A DNA stretch of 64,000 nucleotides from Magnolia sinica. Lineage: Eukaryota > Streptophyta > Magnoliopsida > Magnoliales > Magnoliaceae. The DNA lies in assembly GCF_029962835.1 (NCBI RefSeq), contig NC_080583.1, positions 71,533,158-71,597,157 on the forward strand. The letters are read 5' to 3'. The notes under the pieces are model-generated. The model was not told the origin of the DNA and did no database searches. It saw only the letters and a program-made list of their open reading frames with translations. Shown here piece by piece: positions 23,666 through 35,589 of this stretch (positions within the stretch are counted from its first letter, which is position 1; each line of letters opens with the position of its first letter). The position numbers and the translations under genes were made by a program.

Positions 23666-23800
23666 AAAGGGACCCTCAGAGTCCCCGGCCCCGGAATCGG
23701 TGGTTCCCCACTCGGAGTCTGCCTCCGCCCTTCAGACCTCAACTTCATTAGAATTGCTCGACATTGTGAAAGAAAAGTCTTAAATGATGGAAGACTTACA

Positions 23801-25560
23801 ACGTTGTAGGCAATTCGCTCCGGCAGAAATTTTCCTAACTCTGGCGGCTTCTTTTAAGCGGAATCCCTTCTCCAATTGTCGGAAACCCTTTATCCGGTGG
23901 CGAAAATCCTTTTTCCGGCAGAGGGCGATTTGAAAGGAAAAAAGCAAAGGAAATGGAAAGCAAGAGAGCGAGAGATGTAAAAGAAGTGTATGAATGAGAA
24001 CGGGAGAGGTTTTATATAACCCCCCCCCCCCCCAATTACTTAGTGTCATCATTGCGGGCAACTGTCCCCGAAGCTGAGGCGCCTCAGTGCTTACACCAAG
24101 GGACACGCGGAGAAAGATGATACATCCGAGTCCGCATTCTGGGAGTGGAGCCATCTCATCATTAAATGTTATTTATGGTGTAGGCGGCCTCTCACATGCC
24201 CATGGACACGAGGCACCGTCTCCTTCGCTTCGCCGATTACGAATCGTAACCGTTGTCACGCGTCCTTCATCCAGAGGTCGAAGTCCGAAGGGTTGCGGCT
24301 GTTGAGGGTCAAATATTGCATATCAGACCCCAGTTATTGCCTAGATTTACGAATATGATACTGTTTAACGCCCTATTTTAATCGTGTTTGTGTTGCAAGG
24401 TGCATTTATAAGCTTGGACTGAAAAAGGGTGCTAATGCATGGATTTGACACTCTAAAGTAACCAAGGCAATAGTTGGGACCCCAAGGGACCAAGATCAAC
24501 GGATTTATACGCCAGTGATTTGAGAAATTCAAGAAATTGAAGTTCAAGTGGCCTGAAAGTCAGCCAGAATGCTAGATCACAGGATTTCCACCTACATTTA
24601 GCTCGAAACTTCATACGTGGCCTGAGGACCATAAATTAACCGTACATATAAACTTTCAGCCATTGGATCATTAAGAAAGTGCCCCAACAGATAGATCAGC
24701 CTCTAAAATCTAGATTCTGAGCCCACCTGCAATCTGGATATGCTTCAACTTTGGTCTCAACCCCTTAAATTCGATGATATAGCAGATGGACGGTGCATAT
24801 TTCTCATAAACATTGGAACAAGACTTTACTGACAACGCCAGTGCAATGTGCACAATGCACTCCACGTGCACGGGACCACCATGTTTGGTCAGAGAAACGA
24901 GTCTCTGTTTTCTCGGTTCGCAGGGCCGTCCGCGGATGGTGTATATGGCCCACCATCTCAGTCTATATTATTGATCTAGACCGTTCATTAGAATCCCAAG
25001 GTTCTTCTTACCATCGCTTAGGTGGAGCTATTTCAAATGACAACAGATATCGGTATTTAACCGTTCAAACGCAGGATGGACGGCGGAAGCAAAACATCAA
25101 CGAACCGTGTCAACAATAATCCAAAACTATCCATTCCTGACTGGTTTTTCGAGCTGAATCTAATGGACGGGGTGGATTTCAACGAAAATGATACTGTGAG
25201 GCCCACCGATCACGTCACCGCAGCCTCGTGCGTAAGCCTATGCACGTCCGTGAAAAACTGGATGTTCCGGAATCCTGTGGGCCACTATCTTTGATCATAT
25301 GGACGATCCAAACCGTCCATCGTGTAGCTCGTTCAAAACATGCCCCAAGGGACGCTGTTTCTTTGAAAAGAAAGCAAGGGAAGTGGGAGTGCAGCGCCGT
25401 TTTCTCGGTGCGAAAGTCCTTCCGCACGCTGTCACGCAGCCGAGCCGACTTCCGTTGATTGACAGATTGCATAAGTTCCGCACCGACTCCTCTCCACCGA
25501 CCTCCCTGCCCATAAAAGAATGAGAACAGAGAGAGATTGAGGCATTCAACCTGGAGCTGG
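23801..25560. other. No gene recognised; TE-derived flank and dispersed repeats
   Basis: Includes a 16-base C run near 24021-24036, and blocks of the CCGTCCATC / GTGGGCCCAC dispersed family near 24940-25030 and 25270-25330. Open frames at 23780-24154, 25215-25565 and 25228-25523 overlap on both strands and show no family features. Confidence 0.35.
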
Positions 25561-26448
25561 AACATGGAGCAACTTTCTTAATAGAGTTTTTTTTTTCTCT
25601 TCCTTTTATCTTATGTTTTTTTAGCTTAATGATGTTTAGGTTAGGCTAAACTTCTTAGCTAGGGCTGAGATGAAGCCCCTAATTTTAATGATTCTTGTTA
25701 TTTAATTTCATCTATATTTGATTGATTTATTTCTTTCTCTATTATACTTAAATGAAAACTCCATACTCTTCCAATCTATGAGCTTAACTAAAGTCTAGAA
25801 GTGGATGTTGTTTCGAATCTTATTTTAGGTGTGCTTGTGTTTGACCATGAACAGGTTTTCCTACAGAGAGAGAAATAGAAATTTACATCTATTCATGCCT
25901 GACCATGGATGAAAAGATGTGATCATTGTGCTTCAAGGGAATTATATATTCTGTGTGTCTGACCAAGGATACAGATTGTGTTTTATTTATTGAATGTATA
26001 TCAATTTGAATTAGGGTGAATCAACAAGTGAAATAAGGGTTAGGATAATTATGGGTGGATTCAAAAGTCCTAGTGCTCTCCTTGAGTGAATTTTCATTCT
26101 TGCTCTCAGTTATTTTTCCTTGATTTTTGTTAGTTTACTTAATCACTAACTAAACTATTTGTTGGATTAGTTAAGAAGAATCATAAATTTCGAATTGTGA
26201 CAACCAGTCCTCGTGGGAATGATCTCGTAATACGTACCGTGTCTATACCTGATTCGTACACTTGCGAGTTTAAAATCAATTTAAATCAGATTGGTTTAAA
26301 TAAAAGCGGCCGCCGCACAAGCATGTGTAACCTGAAGTACAGACATTACAGTAATTATACTCCAATCATCCCAATTGACATCATGAGCAGAGGTGTGGAG
26401 GCATCGTCTCGTTTCCCCAGGCATTTACTCTCTAAGTCCAGGCTTTGA
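25561..26448 (+). repeat. Probable LTR-retrotransposon end, unresolved
   Basis: Near 26205-26270 the sequence reads CCTCGTGGGAATGATCTCGT...GTACACTTGCGAG. The words GTGGGA..GATCTCG and CGTACACTTGCGAG are typical of the end of some plant LTRs. I could not define a matching start or a duplication, so limits are approximate. Confidence 0.3.
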
Positions 26449-26468
26449 CCAAGAGAGTAGGGGGCTTT

Positions 26469-27141
26469 TGTTATGGGAAAACCTGAATAAGGACAATCAG
26501 GGTCGTCCTGAGCTATCCGAATCATTTATTAAGGCCTCGGAAAGAGAACACCGCGTCAAGTGCGAGCCGACCTCTGAGTTATGACTATAGGCTGGCTAAG
26601 ACGAGCTCTCGTATTCATCTGAACACGACGGTATTCAATAAACTCCGACCCTGAGCGTTCCGATGGTAAACTCCGACTACTATTACTCGGTCTCAGGCTT
26701 AGGCAAGACGAGGCCGAGCTCGGATCGTGATGCTCCGAGTACCGAGCCTAGGCACTATCCTAAATGCGAACGTGACCGAAGATCTTGCCCGAGGATACGC
26801 GCCCTTAAGACACGATACGCTGCACGACCCAAAGATTACGGATAATATCTCCACGATTGCAATATCTATCTAATTGAGTAAATCGTGTCGAGATTAACGG
26901 ACATGATCCGTTCGACCCACAGGTATAAATACTAGCGGACCCTATTGCTACAGGTACGCAATATCTTGCACCCTCTCTCTACATTACGCAATTTAGACCT
27001 ATATTCCCTAGCCTAACTTAGGCATCGGAGGGCCCCCTGTTTAAGCCAGGGTCTCCTTTGCTCACCTTTTCTATGCAGGACCAGGGTCCATACGAGGCTC
27101 GTAGCATTGAGTGGAGGGTGCTCCAGATTTTGACCTCAACA
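26469..27141 (+). repeat. Probable LTR (Ty3/gypsy, Tat/Athila-like), 673 bp
   Basis: Begins TGTTATGGGAAAAC after a purine-rich run (AAGAGAGTAGGGGGC, 26450-26465) that looks like a polypurine tract, and ends GACCTCAACA, giving TG...CA and TGTT/AACA ends. It holds a TATA-like GGTATAAATACTAG (about 26922-26935) and the ACTTAGGCATCGGAGGG block seen in many Tat/Athila LTRs. The flanks GCTTT and GAAGT do not match. That fits a 3' LTR whose element body is lost, or a solo LTR with decayed flanks. Confidence 0.6.
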
Positions 27142-27298
27142 GAAGTAATCCATTAGAGGAAAACTATTCTGCCCGTTTGGATGTATGGATCAAAATCCCG
27201 GGATTGATATTCCAAATCAAATTCCTAGCTGCTTGTGGTACCTGGACACAGTCCTTTCTCCAAAAAAGGGTCTCAAGTGGATCGCACCAACTGTAAAT

Positions 27299-27715
27299 TA
27301 CAGTATCCACGCCGTCCAATATAACTGATGCGAGGACTAATTGGCATCTTTCAAAAAAAGAATGTCGTCCAGATATCTAGTGGACCACACCATTATCATT
27401 CTGGGGCATTAAAATCACATACACGTGTAGCAGGTCCAGAAATCCAATGGTGCACCAAATGAAGTCTGCGGTATCCACACCATCCAATATAACTGACAAA
27501 CAGTGTAAATGACGTTATCTAAAAAATGAATTTGGTCCAGATATCCAGTGGACCACACCAAATGATTCGGGTGTATTAAAATCACTTTCAAGTGTAGCAA
27601 GTCTACATATCCAGTGGACCACACCAAATGACAGTGCTTGGTGATGAAACCACAATCAAGGTGAAGCAGGCCTAGATATACAGGTGACCACACCAAATGA
27701 TACCCATGTGATCAA
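27299..27715. repeat. Degenerate tandem repeat of GTGGACCACACCAAATGA units
   Basis: A larger unit of about 172 bp (ATCCACRCCRTCCAATATAAC start) occurs at 27304 and 27475. Its second half, CAGATATCCAGTGGACCACA with CCAAATGA, repeats again at about 27540, 27608 and 27680 with 70-bp spacing. Confidence 0.65.
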
Positions 27716-29960
27716 ATCACTCACCATAAAGAAAGTTCAAAATAAGTATTCTTCAAGGAGGGACACAACCACTAATACCTAAAATTTAAAAATTATAAAC
27801 AACGCAAAGAAAATAACCGGGATGATAGTTACAAGTGCACAGAATCTCTCTCCAAAAGACAAGGCGGGATCATCAGTCGACGTGGCCCTAGAAACCATGG
27901 CTCGGGTTGTCTGTTGGATAGATGAAGTTAATAAATGAAGGATGTCAATCTCGTCACAATATGCGGCAACATATCCTGCATGAGATCCTCGTCCAAGTCC
28001 TGATTGTGCACTATATAGGCTTCAGTGACCATCCTACATAGAATATAGTAAATAAAACTAAAACTTAAAAAAATCTACAATGAAACTCTAAGATCCATTT
28101 GGATTAGCATGGCTTTCAATGCTTTACAGCAAAATCCATCACCAATAACTCACAGTTAAAGAATGAACATGAAGGAGGCCAGAATCTGTTGATTTGCCTT
28201 ACATGAGGGCAATGTCATTCCAAGCATATGTTTATTCTAACTTATATGAGGCAATGTCATTCCAAGCCCACAAGTTCATGTCCCAATAAGGATGAAACAC
28301 ATGGAGATGGAAATGAACCATTTACAATGGGTAGTTTACATAATAGACTCGGTACAATTAACATATAACATGAAAAGCCATCAAGTATATTAGGATCCAA
28401 ATTAACAAACGATATACTATACAAGCTTCAGTGAACATGCTACATAGAATATAAGACATGAAAAAATTTCAAAGTCAATACTGAAACTCATCAATCTTAA
28501 GTGGACCATATCATGGGAAACAACGGTGACTGACTGATAAAAATTTCTTATGGCCCACAAAAATTTTAGAGTATCTAATATTTATTTAGCCCACCTGAGA
28601 CATGGATCTAATATTTGTTTAGCCCAAAACATAAGAAGTGGAACAGTAACAGAGTCACTACTGAAACAGAAACAAAAAAAAAAAATCTACAATGAAACCT
28701 TTACATTTGGATTAGGATGGCTTTATATGTTTTACAGAAAAGGCATCACCAATGATTCACAATTGAGTCATGAACATGAAGGAGATGAAACAATCTATGT
28801 ATGTTTGGCCACAATGAAGCATGAACATGATGAATGGAACATGAACAATAGTCTGATTCTATAGTAACATGAGTCTGGCCACAATGAGATGAAACAATAT
28901 CTGTATGCCTACTCTTTGTCGGATTTACAGGAATCTATAGATTTTAACACATGTAGATTAAAAACAGAGAGAAGCTCATGATTTCCATGCAAGTAACAAT
29001 TATAGCCTCCCTAGACCACATGTATGAAACTCATCCATATCACATTTGTAAGCTCATGATATCAACACACCATTAAAACATAGTCCGAGAAATCACTTAT
29101 CCAATAGTTACAAGAACATGACAATCCCTTTCTTCAAAAGGACTACCATGCACATCGTCTAGGCATCCAACCCCCAATATTTCAGAATTAATCGATAGAA
29201 TCCCGATAATCTAGTGAAGTGTCATGCAAAAACTCTCAACCACAAACCCTCAAATTTTAAGAAAAATTCTATACAGTTCTGGAACTCATCTGAAGTACCA
29301 TGCACATCATCTAGACGGCAAACCCCCAAATTTCGTGGAGGAAAAAATCTATACAACATGAAAATCAATGGAACTGCCAATCAGAACATGTAGGAAGGAA
29401 ACCTCCAATTTCTAACAAAATTTTTAAAAAAATCATTACACCAAAATCAGATTTTAGGAAAGCATCGCACAAAAAATTAGAGAAAGATTTCGGATCCAAG
29501 AAATTAAAATCTCAGAGGATGTTACTTTGATCAGAGAAGAAGGAGACATACCTTGATTGAAAATGGGTTTGATGTACATGTCGTTGCTCACATAAAATCG
29601 GCCGAAGCAACTCCGAGGACAACCACAAATGTTCCAATCTAGTCTATAAGTAAACACCGATTTCGCGCCAAGAATTCCACTCCGGCCATCTCGATCGGCC
29701 ACATCGACCCGAATCCTCCCATCTCGTTGATCCGTATGATGGATGGAGGAAGGCCTGTGGGATGGGCTCGATGCTGGCAGCGTCCCGGGCGTAGTCTCCA
29801 AGAGGGATTTCGCAATCCCTCCCTTATCACCCAAGTCCCCTGATTCATCTGCTCATCTGTTAGATATCTACCCGCCCAAACACACAGCAAAAAAAGACAC
29901 ACGGGATATTATGAGACTATCCCTCACAATCCCCTATAATTTTGCGGGCCAAACACGCCC
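27716..29960. other. No firm gene; repeated TACATAGAATATA and TGGACCA fragments
   Basis: A duplicated segment (CTTCAGTGACCATCCTACAT near 28020 and its relative near 28427) and a dispersed-repeat copy near 28495-28610 are visible. The open frames at 29454-29902 (minus) end near a good donor (CAAG/GTATGTCTCC at about 29553), so a first exon or captured exon is conceivable, but I recognise no family. Confidence 0.3.
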
Positions 29961-29963
29961 TTA

Positions 29964-30650
29964 GGGGTCGTTTGGATGCCCATAAATTCCTTATGTTGTA
30001 AAAAAACTACATGTATTTGGATTACAAGAGCTGTTCGGATGCTTGTTTTTGCCAGATATAAAGTTGTAACCTGAATCCTATTACAAATAAAGTTTTTACA
30101 GCTTAAAAAGGCATTATACATATTAGAACACAATGATTAATGTACGCTCATGACATATGGGGCCCACCGTAATATGTATGGTACATCCACTATATTCATT
30201 GTGTACTTACCTTGATGCTCTCATATGGCCCTAAAAAGTAGCTTTTTGATTATCAAATGAACCGCACGAAAGAATGATTGGACATTCGCCATTAAAAACT
30301 TTCATATTGCATTAGGGGCAATCCGTAATGGGTGGAAGACAGCCGATTCATTTAGTGTGTGCATGCTTTAGCACTCTCGTAGGGCCTACACAAAAAAATA
30401 AAATCAAGTCCTTATGTGATTTATGGATTTTGGAAGGATCATCGTCCAAGCTTGCTTTAATTATGGTATGAATACCTACTTTATCCATTGTAAACACTTC
30501 ACAACTTAGCCAAATACATTATCTATTTACTTGTAAACAAATTACCATTTAAAAGCTAAACAGAATAGCATGTAAACTATTTACACCTAAAACTCTTTTA
30601 AAATGCAATATGTTTACAACTTAAAACTTTACGGACATTCAAACAACCTC
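29964..30650. mobile_element. Harbinger/Tourist-like MITE, 687 bp
   Basis: The left end GGGGTCGTTTGGATG and the right end CATTCAAACAACCTC are inverted repeats with three mismatches. They are flanked by TTA on both sides (29961-29963 and 30651-30653), the 3-bp duplication of PIF/Harbinger elements. Confidence 0.7.
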
Positions 30651-30653
30651 TTA

Positions 30654-30850
30654 AGAGACCTTTGGATTATAAGTTACTTCAGTTGTAAGTAGCTTATCTT
30701 GATTTCTACTTATTAAACTGAAGTGATTAAATATTTTTAATAACAAAAAAGCTACTTATGACTAATCAAAAACCAATCTAATCTCAAATAAGCTACTCAT
30801 TTACTGATGTAAGTAGAAAAAGCTACTTATTTAGTTATTCAAACAGGCCC
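30654..30850. mobile_element. Second Harbinger-like MITE, 197 bp, abutting the first
   Basis: Starts AGAGACCTTTGGATTATAAG and ends TTATTCAAACAGGCCC, followed by TTA at 30851-30853. The TTA at 30651-30653 serves as duplication for both this and the preceding element. The interior is rich in AAGTAGCTTATCTTG / AAAAGCTACTTAT pairs, so the whole is nearly palindromic. Confidence 0.68.
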
Positions 30851-31233
30851 TTAGTAGTATCGATTTATAGGTATATAAAGTTCAAAGTTCTTTTTTTTTT
30901 TAAATCTCCCTTAAATTGTCATTCTAAATCAAATGCCTTTTTCATACAAGTAAAAAAGGTGTCATTAAGATATCAAATTATTAACTACATCATTAAAATT
31001 ACATTAATAGAGTGATCTTAAATTGATGATAAAAAAATTATTGGCAAATCACTTGTTTGTGATCCTATGCTTGTGGACCACCCACGTCTCAACATTTCAT
31101 CGTAATATGCAGAAATATATATTTCAATAAGCTTATTATAATTATTTTGGTCAAATATTGCATATATATGTTAATTTTAGACATTAAAGTTGATTTAGTA
31201 ATCATGCATTTTTCGTTCTTTTGACTAATGTAA

Positions 31234-31440
31234 AGGGGCATTTGAATCATAAGTTACTTATGAGTCTATTGTTAAAGGATATAAGTAGCTTATCTTAATT
31301 TCTTCTTATTAAACTTAAGTGATTAAGTAATTTTACACAATAAAAAAAAGTTACTTATAATTAATCATAAATCAGACTTATCTTAAATAAGTTAGGTATA
31401 AGTAGAAAAAGTAACTTATTTGGTGGTATCCAAATAGGCC
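31234..31440. mobile_element. Related MITE, about 207 bp
   Basis: GGGGCATTTGAATCATAAGT at the left and ACTTATTTGGTGGTATCCAA / ATAGGCC at the right are inverted repeats. The interior GTAGCTTATCTTAATTTCTT is shared with the element at 30654-30850. The flanking duplication is not clear. Confidence 0.55.
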
Positions 31441-31585
31441 AAAAGTATACTATACACTTTTATTTGTTTAATATTTGATATGTGGCCCATCAGATCACAT
31501 GATATTAAATTAATATCTTATGGAAGAGGGCCCACTATAATAATTTGTTGTTGGGGCTCTCTAGTATTGCACTACTATAAGAGTT

Positions 31586-31728
31586 TTTTTTTTTCAACAC
31601 ACACCCACCCGATCACGCCATTGTTTTTTCGCCACACCATAGTGGTTTTTCACCGCACTAGGAAATCTAACCCATGACCTCTTGTTGCAACTCTTTATGA
31701 GCCTACCCTTAAGGCATGAGTAAGGACT
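31586..31728 (-). mobile_element. SINE-like retroelement, minus strand
   Basis: Flanked by CTACTATAAGAGTT (31572-31585) and CTACTGCAAGAGTT (31729-31742), a 14-bp duplication with two differences. On the minus strand it ends in an A run (the T run at 31586-31594). Its 5' part carries AGAGGTCATGGGTTAGATTTCC, resembling the B-box region of a tRNA (GGTCNNGGGTTCGATTCCC). The 3' body CCTAGTGCGG...GGTGTGTGTTG is like that of the SINE at 911-1063 (CCCTAGTGGGGG...GTGTGTAC), so both may be one family. Confidence 0.6.
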
Positions 31729-31742
31729 CTACTGCAAGAGTT

Positions 31743-33348
31743 GGGCATACTTTATAAAAATAAAAATAAAAATTAATTAATTAAGTAATTAAATTCAAAT
31801 TCTTATAAATATGCTACTGAATTTTAATTATATTTACCTTTGAAATCTGATTCTAAATACAAACTGTGAAATATAACTGAAGATTTAGATTCACCTTGAT
31901 GTATGATTTCCAATCCAATTCACTCCAAATGCACTGTGGAGAGTGGTCGTGGATAGGCATGGTGTTATAAATTACTTTCAAATTGCATGTAAGTAATTGA
32001 AGCTAAACAGTTCAAATTATGTGTACCAATATACATTTAATACGAACCACAAATCACGCTCAGTTTATGATCTGACAATTAGATCGGTGGACGCACGTCG
32101 GATGGTTAAAAATGATATTCAACCATCCAATGGTCTTATTTCAGCAATTGTCTATGGATCAAAGGTTAGTAATGTTTATTAAATAAAAAATAAAAAATAA
32201 AAACCTTTTTTTGGGTCTTGACTCAGCAAACAAGTGCTATGTTATGTCGTCGATGACACATCCTATGTCTATCAAGGGTCCTACCCAGCCAGAGCATCAG
32301 ATACAACTTCAAGAAGTGTGAGGAAATGGGAGCTAGGTGGTAGTTTATCACCATGTTAGAAATGGTGATGACTTGGCCTCCTTCAATGGGAACTCGCATA
32401 TAGGACCATCCAGACCATCCAAGTGTGGAAAGTTGTTGATAAAGAAACACATGTATCAAGCAATCACAACCATCCGATTTGTGGATATCAAATGGATGAT
32501 GAAAAGTAAACCGTGAATGGTCCAAATTTTCCCTAAAAAACAGATGGTTACAGTCATCTTATACGTGTCATTTTGGGTCATGTTCCATGGACAGCTAGCA
32601 GCTAGCTTCACATTTTGTACTTACAGATTCCCCTTCAACTACGCCATGTGTACGGTTGATGAATCTCGATGGTTTTGGAAATGGTGGTGAACTAGCACCG
32701 GTATTACTTTTAATTCCGCTCGTACGTAGAGCGCTATCTATCTACTTCGTGAAGCGGATCAGGTTTTGTTGCCAAATCCACTCCGTTCATCCGTTTTTAA
32801 AGTTCATTTCAGAGCTTGAATCCAAAAATGAAGTAATTATAAGGCTCAAGTGGATCACACCATAGGAAACAGTGGTGACTGAACGCCCACCATTAGAAAC
32901 TTCTCGTAGGGTCACAAAAGTTTTGGAACTGGTTAGCATTTGTATTTTACCTTCATCCGGGCTAGTATTGATGCAATGGGTACATCATGGATGAATCGTT
33001 TCAGAATAATCTTCTAATAAGAAGATCCTAACCATTAAATCTCTGGTCTTTCAGCCATTAAATGTGGCTTATTCAATCTTTTGTGATTTTACGTACAGGG
33101 AAGCCGGGCAAGGGAAGATCTGAGCCGCTCATGGATCACCAATGCAAGATCCAGGTCACTCATCAAGTGGTTTCCTTTGTGACCCAAAAGATCAGGCCAG
33201 CCCACACCGGCCACATCTTATGAGCAAAAAAAAAAAAAAAACAGGAGCTGAAACTGAAATAATTAACAATTCATGTTCAACCACACACACAGTGTTACTT
33301 CATGAACATACCCTTAGTTTTCTTTTCTATTTTTTCTTTAACTTTTAA
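31743..33348. other. No gene; dispersed GTGGATCACACCATAGGAAAC repeat
   Basis: From about 32740 to 33060 the plus strand carries the dispersed repeat (CTCCGTTCATCCGTTTTTAA, then CTCAAGTGGATCACACCATA, then TTGGAACTGG...CCTTCATCC), the same body as the foldback MITE at 15728-16260. A relative appears near 32270-32530. The rest is AT-rich without features. Confidence 0.45.
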
Positions 33349-35589
33349 GGGATTTTTATTTCAAAATTCTTCTAATGAATTGGATTTTACCAAACAATGC
33401 CTCCAACCAATATTCTACTGAATACTTTTTTAAGAAGGAAATTACGCTATTGCAAAGTAGAAGTCGAAAGTTGTGGCCCATGTGGTATGTGTTAAACGTC
33501 CAACTTATCTGATAAATGCACACTATCAATTTCATTAAATGAACAAAAAATATGAGGACCCAATCGTAAGATAGGCTAATCCATTAAAAAAAATTTAATG
33601 TATACTTAATAGTCACCCCTCCGGCCCTCCCTGTGACATGATCAATTGTATTAAAATTCATACTATGTATGATATGTAAAGGCCTGTATCCATCAACCCT
33701 TGAAAGCATAAATCCAGGCTAGAGAAGGAGAAAGGTAGTTCACGCCTGGGGACTGCATTCAATTTTTGGAATTTCTAAAATGCCCTTGACCCCATCTCTT
33801 CTTACCATTCATACCACCCACCTTCTTAATGAGAGAGTGCCACGTTATACTTCCCTTCTCTCTACCAATCACAATCCTCCATTCGCCTTTTGTCCTTAAA
33901 ACTTTTCCAAATTACCACTATGCCACTCTCCTCACTTATAAATACCCCCTCATCCATTCATTTTTATACACTAAAAAGGGAAGGAGGAAGAGGGCTCTCA
34001 TCCACAAGTTACCCAACCTTCTCTAGCCTATCCCAAGCCTAGCCCAAGTAACCTAGCTCATTTAGCCCAAGCCATTCATCTAGCCTAGCACATCCTCCCC
34101 AACCATCCTAGCCCATCTTACCCAACCAACCTAGCCCATCCAAGGCACACCATCTAATCCTAGACATTTAAGTCATCCAAAAGTATCCATCCATCTAATC
34201 CTATCCATCCAAATCACCCAAGCCATTAAAACCACCAATACAAACCATCTAAACCAATTTACCCACTCAAATAAACCTTAGATGACATCCAATCTTTATA
34301 TCACAGACAAGCCAATTCAACCCTTTCAAAGCCAGCATTTAACCAACTCGAGTTATCTCAGCAACCTAAATCTTGTGGAGTACGGTCAAGGTTAAAGATA
34401 TTAAATCATCTTTTATATGAAGAGTGTCGGGTCTTTTCTTTTATCTCCCACAACTTCACTTGTCAGTGATCTCACATAACACATTTATAGCTTCCTTTAC
34501 CTTTCTTATAATCAATTGCAATACTTCTTTTGTCTTCCATCCTTCCTGCTCCTTTGGGTGTTTCCAAGCGTATGCTTTGTAACTTATTGACTTTTCGGAT
34601 CCTGTTGTATCAAAAATCTAGAATCACCTAGTCTCATTTCTCTTTCTTTTGGTCCCTCTTTAAGTAAATGGATGTTGGCGGATTAAATCTGCAATACCTC
34701 ACATCTAATCCTAAGTATGACCGTAGCAGTTTACAAGGTATTGGCCCGTGGGTAAGAAGTAGATTAGATCAATTTCCTATTTTTTTTCGGATGCAGGCAG
34801 ATCACCTATGCGATCCCTTACTTTCAATCTTAAGTTAGACTTTAGCAGTTGTGGAATACTTGTCCATAGCCGACTATAAAAATTATGTCCATTTTCTATT
34901 TCTTTTTTGGTACACGAACACTATTAGATGCACCTGCAAACCATCAGTTCTAACCCCAAGATGCTAGAGTTAATCAATCCCCTTAAATCCCATCATTCCC
35001 ACTAAATAGAGACCACACTTGCGTGTGGGGTGAAGAAGGCGTCTAACGTCTTCCTTCTCCATTACTAAGGCCCCCTATTCAGAATTATAGGATGCATATT
35101 GGAAGTCATTATAAAGTTGGAAATCATTGAATTCTATAGTTTCTAAAGATTATGCAAGGTCTAATGGTCTAGTTAACCTTAAAATTATGAGATAACTAGC
35201 TAGTGACGATTCCTAGTGAAATGTCTCATATTTCAGAGTTAAACTACAAACGCACACAAAAAAGACCCAAAAGAGCCTGTGATCATCATCCCAATGATCA
35301 CAACAACATTTAAAATATCCTAATTCAAGTGTAGCCCATTTAATGATTTGATTGACCTTATGTTTTATTTGTGCTACCACCAGTGTGGTGCATACATTAA
35401 CAAGTTGGGTGTTATACACATATCACGTGGGCCCCCCAAGTCTTATGTTTCTTTTTAAAGAAAATAATAAAATGAGAGCATTTTTTTTTTCTAATTCCAT
35501 CCCATAGAAAGCACCTCCACATAATTTCTCATTATAGAGGCATTATTTGGTAAAATATAGATTCCTCATAAATTTGTAATAAGAATCTC
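33349..35589. mobile_element. Mutator-like MITE (GGGATTTTTA family) with a long central insertion
   Basis: The left end GGGATTTTTATTTCAAAATT and the complement of the right end (GAGATTCTTATTACAAATTT) match the ends of the 570-bp element at 41891-42460. The subterminal CCAAACAATGCC and GGCATTATTTGGTAAAATAT also match. The two flanking arms (33349-33660 and about 35220-35589) align with that short element, leaving some 1.6 kb extra in the middle. The insert has a TATA-like CTTATAAATACCCC near 33934 and AACCTAGC / CAAGCCTAGCCCA runs. It may be a solo LTR, but its ends are not resolved. Confidence 0.55.

Larger units (their letters stand above)
20160..23800 (-). pseudogene. Decayed gag-like ORF of the 'putative gypsy type transposon' kind (PF04195-like), interrupted by a hAT element
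   Basis: Minus-strand reading gives VEFEMARIREDYHIPDSMRI (21008-21298) followed, through stops, by LPIHPFVHEI..HLRVAPSLLVPNAWRIL near 20790-20990. The IPD...GL.xPLHPF...P.QL.PNAWR pattern is that of the plant PF04195 family, found in Tat/Athila-type gypsy elements. On the other side of the hAT insertion the same frame resumes just above 23674 (GPGTLRVP next to SPFEAIPLSS). Many stops make it non-functional. A TATA-like TTATATAAAACC (minus, about 24010-24021) further up may belong to its LTR. Confidence 0.6.

Noticed and set aside
25215..25565. Overlapping open frames on both strands near 25.2-25.5 kb
   Set aside because: Frames overlap in three registers, start inside a dispersed repeat, and show no domain or splice pattern.
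29454..29902. Possible first exon with donor CAAG/GTATGT
   Set aside because: Good donor and moderate GC, but no recognisable protein and no following exon found. Left as an unassigned note.
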